Positions 27,393-34,631 of a stretch of 64,000 bases of DNA are shown here, piece after piece; within the stretch, counting starts at the first letter, position 1, and every line of letters starts with the position of its first letter. The stretch is taken from positions 1,488,001 to 1,552,000 of the forward strand of contig NZ_CP025581.1 in assembly GCF_002865585.1 (NCBI RefSeq), read 5' to 3'. Origin of the DNA: Nocardioides houyundeii. GTDB taxonomy: Bacteria > Actinomycetota > Actinomycetes > Propionibacteriales > Nocardioidaceae. A program made the position numbers and the translations under genes. The notes beneath the pieces were generated by a model. That model searched no databases. It was not told the origin of the DNA and worked only from the letters and a program-made list of their open reading frames with translations.

Positions 27393-27740
27393 ATGAGGCG
27401 GTACGACGATCCCGTGGAGGTTCGGCAGGGGCTGGTGCCCGGGGGCGACCCCGGGTCGCCGGAGCAGTTCCTGTGGCGTGGCCGGCTGTGGAAGGTGCGC
27501 TCGGTGGTGGCCCACTGGGTGGAGACGACGCCGTGGTGGCAGTCCTCGGGTGCCCGGGCCGTGGTGGGGGACGACGAGCCGCTCGGCACCGGTGGGGCCG
27601 ACCTGCTGGTGGAGCGGGAGATGTGGCGGGTCGAGGCGGGGCGGGGTCTGGCTCGCGACGATGCTCCGTCGGGTGGGGTCTTCGACCTCTCCTTCGACGG
27701 GACGGCCGGCCGCTGGCAGCTCGTCGGCTGCGTGGACTGA
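27393..27740 (+). CDS. DUF6504-like small protein, first gene after the SOS box
   Basis: A 115-residue protein with MRRYDDPVEVRQGL, FLWRGRLWKVRSVVAHWVET, then REMWRVEA and a closing FDLSFDGTAGRWQLVGCVD. This is the pattern I associate with DUF6504 proteins, which occur beside translesion polymerase genes in actinobacteria. The family name is from memory and should be checked. It begins at ATG 27393 behind GGAGGAGG and is the gene directly controlled by the LexA operator. Function is unknown; the beta-rich, Trp-rich fold may bind a partner polymerase, but that is a guess. Confidence 0.75.
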   Translation: MRRYDDPVEVRQGLVPGGDPGSPEQFLWRGRLWKVRSVVAHWVETTPWWQSSGARAVVGDDEPLGTGGADLLVEREMWRVEAGRGLARDDAPSGGVFDLSFDGTAGRWQLVGCVD

Positions 27741-27750
27741 GGTGACGACG

Positions 27751-28212
27751 ATGACGGTGCCCAACCCGCACCTGCTGCCCGCGACCACCCACTCCTACCT
27801 CGCCCGAGCGGCCCAGTCCCTCCAGGAGGCGATGATCGCCCGGGACGTTCCCACCCGTTATGCGTGTGCCCACGTGGCGGCGCTGCGCGCTGCCGCGGCC
27901 CTGCTGGCTGCCCGCGCGCATCCGACGCCTTCGCGACGGCGCCAGAAGAACGCCTGGGTGCTGCTGGCCGAGGTCACCCCCGAGCTCTCCGAGTGGGCAG
28001 CCTTCTTCGCTGCGGGAGCCGGGAAGCGGGCTGCCGCGGAGGCAGGCTCAAGCCGTGCCGTCACCGAGCGGGAGGCCGATGACCTGGTCCGGGACGCCGA
28101 TCGCTTCCTGGGTGTCGTGGAGTCCTGCCTGGGGCTGGTGCCGCACATCTCCGTGGGGCAGCAGAGGCTCGTGGTCGCGACGGGACCGGGTGGTTGGACC
28201 GGTGTCGCCTGA
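27751..28212 (+). CDS. HEPN-domain protein in the SOS gene set (SAV_6107-like)
   Basis: A 153-residue, mostly helical protein that I match to the SAV_6107-type HEPN family from memory. An RYACAH element near residue 34 fits the R-X4-H motif found in HEPN ribonucleases, followed by the Ala-rich helix VAALRAAAALLAARA. The second half has NAWVLLAEVTPELSEWAAFFAAGA and EREADDLVRDADRFLGVVESCLG. ATG 27751 is used (GTG 27742 is possible). It overlaps the polymerase start by 11 bases. Whether it cleaves RNA or only aids the polymerase is unknown. Confidence 0.75.
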   Translation: MTVPNPHLLPATTHSYLARAAQSLQEAMIARDVPTRYACAHVAALRAAAALLAARAHPTPSRRRQKNAWVLLAEVTPELSEWAAFFAAGAGKRAAAEAGSSRAVTEREADDLVRDADRFLGVVESCLGLVPHISVGQQRLVVATGPGGWTGVA

Positions 28213-31200
28213 TCCCTTCACCCATCTCCACGTGGCGTCGGGCTACTCCCTCCAGTACGGCGCCTCGCACCCGGATGCCCTGGTGGAGCGGGCGGTCGAG
28301 CACAGGATGGACCTGCTGGCGCTCACCGACCGGGACGGCACCTACGGGGCGGTGAAGTTCGCCAAGGCCTGCAGCCGGGCCGGGATCCGTCCGGTCCTGG
28401 GGGTGGACCTCGCCATGGACCCCGCGGGCGAGATGGGTGCCGGACCCGGGCGGGGGACGCGACCGGTGCCGCCGAGCCGAGGTCCGGTGCGCGGGGGAGC
28501 GTTCCGTGAGGACCGGCTGCCCCGGGTGACGCTGCTGGCCCAGGGGCGTGCCGGGTGGGCGCAGGTGTGCCGGCTGGTCTCGGCGGTCCACCTCGCCGGC
28601 GAACGGGGACGGCCGGTGGCGACCCTGGAGCTGCTGGCGCCCTACCTGATGAGCGGTGACGTGGTGGTGCTGCTGGGACCGACGTCCTCGCTCGGAGCTG
28701 CCCTGGCCCGGCGCCGTGAGGACCTGGCGCGGGCGGTGGTGGACTCCTGGCTGACCTGCGTGCCGCGCGAGAACCTCCTCGTCGAGCTGGTCTCCCACCG
28801 GGTGGGCAGTGGCCCGGACGGGTGGGGGCCGGGCAGCGCTCCGTACGCGGCCCGGATGGCGGCCGGATCCCGCGACCTCGGTCTCGGGGCGGTGCTCACC
28901 AACGCGGTGCGCTACGCCGACCGGCTGGATGCCCCGACGGTCGACGTCCTCGACGCCGCCAGGCGGCTGGTCGCCCTGGACCGTCGTCACGTGGACCGCG
29001 ACAACGCCGAGGGCTTCTTGAAGTCGGGTCGGCAGATGGCCGAGGTCGCCGAGGAGATCTGCCGGCTCGCCGGGCTCGGCCCTCGGCAGGCCGATCAGCT
29101 GCTGGCGATGACCCGCAAGGTGGCAGAGCGGTGCGCCCTGGATCCCCGGGCCGACCTGGGGATCGGCGAGATCCACTTCCCGGAGCTGGAGACGGCTCGG
29201 GGCGCCACCGGGCCGGCAGGCTCTCCGGCTGCCGATGCCCTCCTGCGGACCCGGTGCGAGGCTGCCATCGGTGCCCGCTACGGCAACGCGCCGCGACAGC
29301 GGATCTGGAAGCGTCTCGACGACGAGCTCACAGTCATCGGGTCCCTGGGCTATGCCCCCTACTTCCTCACCGTCAGCGACGTCACCGACCTGATCCGCGA
29401 GATGGGGGTGCGGTGCGCGGCCCGGGGATCCGGGGCCGGGAGCCTGGTCAACTACCTCCTGGGCGTCTCCGGCGTCGACCCGCTGCGCCACAACCTGCTG
29501 ATGGAACGCTTCCTCTCCCCGCTGCGTCAGTCGCTGCCCGACATCGACGTCGACGTGGAGTCGGCCCGACGCCTCGAGGTCTACCGGGCGATCCTCGACC
29601 GCTACGGCGGGGAGCGCTGCGTGTGCGTGTCGATGATGGAGACCTATCGGGTGCGTCACGCGGTCCGGGACGTCGGTGCCGCGCTGGGCATGCCGCCGGG
29701 CGAGGTCGACGCGATCGCCAAGGCATTTCCCCATATCCGCGCCAGGGACGCCCGGATGGCGCTGCGTGACCTGCCCGAGCTGCGGGCCAGCGGGCTGGGG
29801 GAGGAGCGACTGGACCTGATGTTCGGTCTCGTCGAACGCCTTGACGGGCTGCCGCGCCACATCGCGGTCCATCCCTGCGGAGTGCTGCTCTCCGACATGA
29901 CGCTGCTCGACCGGACGCCGGTCGAGGCGAGCTACGCCGGGTTCCCGATGAGCCAGTTCGACAAGGACGACGTGGAGGACCTCGGCCTGCTCAAGCTCGA
30001 CGTGCTGGGCATCCGGATGCAGTCGGCCATGGCGCACGCCGTCGACGAGATCGCCCGGCTCGACCAGGTCGAGGTGGATCTCGACGACGAGGCGCAGGTG
30101 CCCTTCGACGACCGGGCGACCTACGACCTGATCAGCTCTGCCCGAACCCTGGGGATCTTCCAGATCGAGTCGCCGGGGCAGCGCGAGCTCGTCGGCAAGT
30201 CGGGCATCGACTCCTTCGAGGAGATCATCACCGACATCTCGCTCTTCCGCCCGGGGCCGGTCAAGAGCGACATGATCACGCCGTACCTGGAGGTGAAGCA
30301 GGGCTGGAAGGAGGCCTCCTACCTCCACCCCGACCTGGCCCCGATCCTGGCTCCCACCCACGGGGTGGTGGTCTTCCACGAGCAGGTGATCGAGATCATC
30401 GCCTGCTTCGCGGACGTCTCGCTGGCCGAGGCCGACGAGAAGCGGCGCGCCCTCGGCGACGTCGAGGGGATGGCCGAGACCCGTGCCTGGTTCCTGCCCC
30501 GAGCCTGCGCCCGCGGCTATCCGCGGCCGGTGGTGGACCAGGTGTGGAGGGTGCTCGAGGCGTTCGCCTCCTTCGGCTTCTGCAAGGCACATGCAGCGGC
30601 GTTCGCCCTGCCGACCTACCAGTCCGCCTGGCTGAAGACCCATTGGCCGGCGCACTTCCTCGCCGGTGTGCTCACCCATGACCCGGGCATGTACCCCAAG
30701 CGGCTCATCCTCGACGACGCACGCCAGTTCGGCATCGGCATCCGCCCCCTCGACGTCAACAGGTCCGCCCGGGAGTACACCGTCGAGCGGTCTCCCGACG
30801 ATCCGGTGGGCTATGCCCTGCGGCTGGCGCTGGCGGAGGTCAAGGGGATCAACGACGCCGAGGTGGAGCGGATCGTGGCCAGCAGGCCCTTTGCCTCGCT
30901 CAGTGACTTCTGGCACCGTGCCCACGTCTCGCGGCCGGTGGTGGAGAGACTCGTGCTGGCCGGAGCCTTCGACTCCGTGCACCGGATCGCGGCGGACGAC
31001 ACCGAGGTGGGTTCCCGTGCCCGGGTCACGCGCCGGGACCTGCTGCTCGGCGTGGCCGAGCTCGACCGCTTCAGCCGCTCCCTGGACCGGACTGCCCGCG
31101 GGCGGGGGCTGCGGAGCCTGCGGGGGCCCGGGGCGCCGGCGACCCGGGCCGCCGAGGCGGTCTCGCGCAACAGCAGCGACCCGGTCACCCGGGACGGGAT

Positions 31201-31996
31201 CTGGGAGCAGGCCGCTGCCCAGTCGCGAGCCCCGTCGAGGGACCGACCCGTGGAGTCGGTCCAGATGGCGCTGGAGCTGGGGGACGAGCCCACCGAGTCG
31301 GCTGCGGCTGGTCTCCCCGAGCTCACCACCGCAGAGCGGATGGGGGCGGAGCTGGAGATCCTGGGGCTCGACGTCAGCCGCCACGTCGTCGACGAGTACG
31401 CCGGGCTGCTCCAGGCCCTGGGAGTGACCAGGAGCAACGAGCTGCTCTCCGGACGGAGTCGGGGAGAGGTGCTGGTGGCCGGGGTGAAGGTGGCGACCCA
31501 GACCCCGCCGATCCGTTCGGGACGCCGAGTGGTCTTCCTGACCCTCGACGACTCCACCGGCCCCGTGGACGCGACCTTCTTCGAGGACGCCCAGGGCGCC
31601 TACGCGGCCACGGTGTTCGCGTCGTGGTTGCTCCTCGTGCGGGGCGAGCTGCGGCGCACCGGCCATCGGGGAGTCTCGGTGCGGGCCACCGGCGCCTGGC
31701 CGCTGCCGGACCTTCTCGCCGCCTGGGAGGCGGCCGACTCCCCGGAGGAGGGCCTGGCCGCGGTGCGTGCGCTGATGGAGCGCCCGGCGCCCGGATGGGT
31801 CGAGCCCGGCACGCGGCGGGTGCTGGTGCACAGCAGCGGTTTCAAGATGTCGCCGTACGCCGACGTCAGGCCTGCCGGCGAGGAGGCCTCGAGCGCCAGC
31901 GGTCTGAGCAGGTCGCTGTCGGGCCGGGCCGATCCGGATCGGACGGCTCCCCCTTCCCGCAACCTGTGGCACCGCAGCCCCGGGAGCCCAGGATGA
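28202..31996 (+). CDS. dnaE2: DNA polymerase III alpha subunit, DnaE2-type error-prone polymerase
   Basis: A 1264-residue C-family polymerase. The PHP domain opens with FTHLHVASGYSLQYGASHPDALVE. The palm has PDIDVD near residue 447 with two catalytic aspartates, and LGIFQIESPGQRELV, then DISLFRPGPVKSDMI and a VVVFHEQVIEII helix. SFGFCKAHAAAFALPTYQSAWLKTHWP follows. The tandem helix-hairpin-helix is near 880 and an OB fold near 1095-1165 (VLVAGVKVATQTPP, VFLTLDDSTGPVDATFFED). Placement behind a LexA box supports the damage-induced DnaE2 rather than the replicative DnaE1, which has a longer regulated tail. No imuA' or imuB gene, its usual partners, is seen here. GTG 28202. Confidence 0.93.
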   Translation: MSPDPFTHLHVASGYSLQYGASHPDALVERAVEHRMDLLALTDRDGTYGAVKFAKACSRAGIRPVLGVDLAMDPAGEMGAGPGRGTRPVPPSRGPVRGGAFREDRLPRVTLLAQGRAGWAQVCRLVSAVHLAGERGRPVATLELLAPYLMSGDVVVLLGPTSSLGAALARRREDLARAVVDSWLTCVPRENLLVELVSHRVGSGPDGWGPGSAPYAARMAAGSRDLGLGAVLTNAVRYADRLDAPTVDVLDAARRLVALDRRHVDRDNAEGFLKSGRQMAEVAEEICRLAGLGPRQADQLLAMTRKVAERCALDPRADLGIGEIHFPELETARGATGPAGSPAADALLRTRCEAAIGARYGNAPRQRIWKRLDDELTVIGSLGYAPYFLTVSDVTDLIREMGVRCAARGSGAGSLVNYLLGVSGVDPLRHNLLMERFLSPLRQSLPDIDVDVESARRLEVYRAILDRYGGERCVCVSMMETYRVRHAVRDVGAALGMPPGEVDAIAKAFPHIRARDARMALRDLPELRASGLGEERLDLMFGLVERLDGLPRHIAVHPCGVLLSDMTLLDRTPVEASYAGFPMSQFDKDDVEDLGLLKLDVLGIRMQSAMAHAVDEIARLDQVEVDLDDEAQVPFDDRATYDLISSARTLGIFQIESPGQRELVGKSGIDSFEEIITDISLFRPGPVKSDMITPYLEVKQGWKEASYLHPDLAPILAPTHGVVVFHEQVIEIIACFADVSLAEADEKRRALGDVEGMAETRAWFLPRACARGYPRPVVDQVWRVLEAFASFGFCKAHAAAFALPTYQSAWLKTHWPAHFLAGVLTHDPGMYPKRLILDDARQFGIGIRPLDVNRSAREYTVERSPDDPVGYALRLALAEVKGINDAEVERIVASRPFASLSDFWHRAHVSRPVVERLVLAGAFDSVHRIAADDTEVGSRARVTRRDLLLGVAELDRFSRSLDRTARGRGLRSLRGPGAPATRAAEAVSRNSSDPVTRDGIWEQAAAQSRAPSRDRPVESVQMALELGDEPTESAAAGLPELTTAERMGAELEILGLDVSRHVVDEYAGLLQALGVTRSNELLSGRSRGEVLVAGVKVATQTPPIRSGRRVVFLTLDDSTGPVDATFFEDAQGAYAATVFASWLLLVRGELRRTGHRGVSVRATGAWPLPDLLAAWEAADSPEEGLAAVRALMERPAPGWVEPGTRRVLVHSSGFKMSPYADVRPAGEEASSASGLSRSLSGRADPDRTAPPSRNLWHRSPGSPG

Positions 31997-32027
31997 CCCG
32001 CTGGACCCACGCCCTAGGGTGTCTTCC

Positions 32028-32735
32028 ATGTCAGCGAGCGAACGACGCAGCGCCGCCCGGACCTCAGTCGTGTGGGAGGCCTTGGAGCCGATGCTCGCTG
32101 GTCCTCCCCAGGAGATCCTCGACATCGGTGGAGGCACCGGTGGCTTCGCGGTGCGGGTCGCTGAGCTGGGACACCGGGTCACGGTGGTCGACCCCAGTCC
32201 CGACGCGCTCGCTTCGCTGGATCGCCGTGCCCGCGAGGCGGGCGTCGGTGTCACCGGCCGCCAGGGCGAGCTCTCCACGTTGCTCCAGGTCGCCGCGCCG
32301 GCCAGCGTGGATCTCGTGCTGTGCCACGGGGTGCTCGAGGTGGTCGATGACCCTGCGGCCGCCCTGGCCACCATCGTCGAGGTGCTGCGGCCCGGCGGCA
32401 CTCTCAGCCTGCTCGTCGCCCAACGTCACGCGGCTGTCCTCGCGCGGGCGATGGCGGGCCACTTCCAGCAGGCCCGGGACCTGCTCGACAACATCGACGT
32501 CGGCCGGTCGGGCCACCGGTTCACCGCCGAGGAGGTCTCGGTGCTGCTGGCTGACGCGGGTCTGGCGACCCACCAGGTCCACGCGGTCCGGGTCTTCGCA
32601 GACCTGGTCCCCGGGTCGCTGCTCGACCTCGAACCCGGAGCCACTGCTGCCCTGGTGGAGCTGGAGCGGGCCGTCAGCGACCGTCCGGAGTACCTCCCCC
32701 TCGCGGCCCAGCTGCACGTGCTCGCGACCCGCTGA
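32028..32735 (+). CDS. Class I SAM-dependent methyltransferase
   Basis: A 235-residue Rossmann-fold methyltransferase. The SAM loop is ILDIGGGTGGFAVRVAELGH, followed by VTVVDPSPDALASL. VDLVLCHGVLEVVDDPAAAL is motif II-like, and LRPGGTLSLLVAQRH the usual post-motif III strand. The C-terminal third has HFQQARDLLDNIDVGRSGHRFTAEEV and a variable cap that would set substrate choice. ATG 32028 (GTG 32019 possible). It lies between the polymerase gene and dinB in the same direction. The substrate is unknown and its membership in the SOS operon is inferred from spacing only. Confidence 0.85.
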   Translation: MSASERRSAARTSVVWEALEPMLAGPPQEILDIGGGTGGFAVRVAELGHRVTVVDPSPDALASLDRRAREAGVGVTGRQGELSTLLQVAAPASVDLVLCHGVLEVVDDPAAALATIVEVLRPGGTLSLLVAQRHAAVLARAMAGHFQQARDLLDNIDVGRSGHRFTAEEVSVLLADAGLATHQVHAVRVFADLVPGSLLDLEPGATAALVELERAVSDRPEYLPLAAQLHVLATR

Positions 32736-32818
32736 GCCGCGCGGCCGTCGTCGGCCGCAGAGCCAGGCCGTCCGGGCATCGCAGCCGGTGCGGTCGAGCC
32801 GGTCACGGAGGTGCGCCG

Positions 32819-33994
32819 ATGGCTGAGGCGACTCCGGTGCTCCACGTCGACATGGATGCCTTCTACGCCTCCGTGGCGACCCGGGAGCGTCCTGACCTGC
32901 GGGAGGTCCCCGTCATCGTGGGCGGCGGTGGTCGAGGGGTGGTGCTCTCGGCCAACTACCTGGCTCGCCAGTACGGCGTCCGCTCGGCACTGCCGATGAC
33001 CAGGGCTCGGAGGATGTGTCCGGACGCGGTGGTGATACCGCCCGACTTCGAGACCTTCGGCGCCGTCTCGGCGGCGATCATGGAGAACTTCCGCCGGATC
33101 ACCCCGCTCGTCGAGGTGCTCTCCCTGGACGAGGCCTTCCTCGATGTCTCGGGATCGGCGCTGCGGCTGGGAGGCCCGGTCGAGATCGCCGAGCAGCTGC
33201 GGGCCGCCATCCACGACGAGCAGGGCATCACCTGCTCGGTGGGGGTGGCCGCCTCGCCGACCATCGCCAAGATGGCCAGCCGGCGTGCCAAGCCCGACGG
33301 AGTGGTCGTGGTCCCACCCGAGGAGGTGACCTCGTTCCTGCACCCCCTGGACGTGGGCGAGCTGTGGGGAGTGGGGGAGAAGACCCGTGCCCAGCTCCAC
33401 CGCCTGGGTCTCTACCGGGTCGGCGACCTGGCCCACACCCCGGTCCGGACGCTCCAGCGGGCGCTGGGGCCCGGAGTCGGAGCCCATCTGCACGACCTGG
33501 CCTGGGGCGTGGACCAGCGGGCGGTCACGCCGCGGCGCGGGCCGGACGAGCCGGATCGCTCCATGGGCGCGGACGAGACGTTCGCGCGCGACACCGACGA
33601 CCGGGAGGTGATCCTGCGCGAGCTGCTCCGGCTCTCGACCAAGGTGGCCGGGCGGATGCGGACCGCGGGGGTGGCCGGTCGCACGGTGACGGTGCGGATC
33701 AGGTTCGCCGACTTCACCACGATCACCCGTTCTCGCACTCTCCCCGAGGCCACCGACGTCTCGGTGGAGGTCTACCGAGCGGCGGTCCGTCTCTTCGAGG
33801 CGTTGGGTCTGCAGCGCGCCCGGCTGCGGCTGGTCGGGGTGCGGGTGGAGGGGCTGCTGCCTCGCGAGGAGGTGCAGCGACAGCTCGTGCTCGGGGAGCG
33901 TGACCGCGGATGGGCGGAGGCGGACCGAGCGGTGGATGCGGCAACCCGGAGGTTCGGGGCCAGCGCGGTCCGGCCGGCCAGCCTGCTGGCCTGA
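32819..33994 (+). CDS. dinB: DNA polymerase IV, Y-family translesion polymerase
   Basis: A 391-residue Y-family polymerase that bypasses damaged bases. Metal ligands are in HVDMDAFYASVA and LSLDEAFLDVSG (SLDEAF near 101). YLARQYGVRSALPMTRARRMCP and CSVGVAASPTIAKMASRRAKPDG are finger and palm blocks. A helix-hairpin-helix is near LWGVGEKTRAQLHRLG, and the little-finger domain starts after ADETFARDTDD. The C-terminal EVQRQLVLGERD may be a degenerate clamp-binding peptide. ATG 32819 has GGAGG 8 bases upstream. No separate LexA box is visible upstream, so induction may depend on read-through from 27.36 kb or be absent. Confidence 0.93.
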   Translation: MAEATPVLHVDMDAFYASVATRERPDLREVPVIVGGGGRGVVLSANYLARQYGVRSALPMTRARRMCPDAVVIPPDFETFGAVSAAIMENFRRITPLVEVLSLDEAFLDVSGSALRLGGPVEIAEQLRAAIHDEQGITCSVGVAASPTIAKMASRRAKPDGVVVVPPEEVTSFLHPLDVGELWGVGEKTRAQLHRLGLYRVGDLAHTPVRTLQRALGPGVGAHLHDLAWGVDQRAVTPRRGPDEPDRSMGADETFARDTDDREVILRELLRLSTKVAGRMRTAGVAGRTVTVRIRFADFTTITRSRTLPEATDVSVEVYRAAVRLFEALGLQRARLRLVGVRVEGLLPREEVQRQLVLGERDRGWAEADRAVDAATRRFGASAVRPASLLA

Positions 33995-34154
33995 CGCCGC
34001 GGGTGCTCAGCACGGTCCAGACCCACGGTCACGCCGTCGGGGCAAACGGCGAACCGATGCCTGATCAATTTGTCGTAGCGACTACCGTGTCACCAGGCCG
34101 CTGCCTAGACTTGGGGAAGCGGATGTGCCGCACATCATAGTTTCGGGAGGAATC

Positions 34155-34592
34155 GTGCCGCTCTCGGAAGAGGAGTTGCGACTGCTCGAGCAGATGGAGC
34201 GCGCTCTCGTCGAAGAGGACCCCAAGTTCGCGCACACCCTGCGGGGCACCGCGTTCCAGCGTGCTGCGCGCCGACGAGCCGTCGTCGCCGGCCTCGTCTT
34301 CGCGCTTGGAGTCGTCATCCTGATGACGGGCGTCATCGTCCCGCTGCCCGTCGTGGGCGTGGTCGGCTTCGTGATCATGCTGGCCTCCGCCACGATCGCG
34401 GTGACCTCGTTGCGAACACCGCAGACCGCCGCCACTCCGTCCGCCCCCTTCCGGGAGACCCGCCAGGGCTTCAGCGTGGTCGACGGTGGCCGCAAGCGCC
34501 GCCGTTCCGGCGGCACCGCCAAGCCCTCCGGCTCCTTCACCGAGCGCATGGAGGCACGCTGGCGTCGCCGTCGTGACTCCGGCGGCTACTGA
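34155..34592 (+). CDS. DUF3040 membrane protein (Rv2169c-like)
   Basis: A 145-residue protein starting at GTG 34155 behind GGGAGGAA. The opening PLSEEELRLLEQMERALVEEDPKFAHTLRG is the DUF3040 signature. Two membrane helices follow at about 42-60 and 66-82, then a basic tail, with GRKRRRSGG, and an RMEARWRRRRDSGGY end. It is conserved next to the dcw cluster in actinobacteria; M. tuberculosis Rv2169c is the counterpart. The function is unknown. Location suggests an envelope role. Confidence 0.85.
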   Translation: MPLSEEELRLLEQMERALVEEDPKFAHTLRGTAFQRAARRRAVVAGLVFALGVVILMTGVIVPLPVVGVVGFVIMLASATIAVTSLRTPQTAATPSAPFRETRQGFSVVDGGRKRRRSGGTAKPSGSFTERMEARWRRRRDSGGY

Positions 34593-34631
34593 GCAGCACC
34601 GGCCCCCTGAGCCCGGGCCCGAGGCCCGACC

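Noticed and set aside
28061-32401. A 1446-codon minus-strand frame opposite dnaE2
   Set aside because: It is the antisense of a clear polymerase gene; GC-rich third positions keep the opposite frame open and the product has no domain-like pattern.
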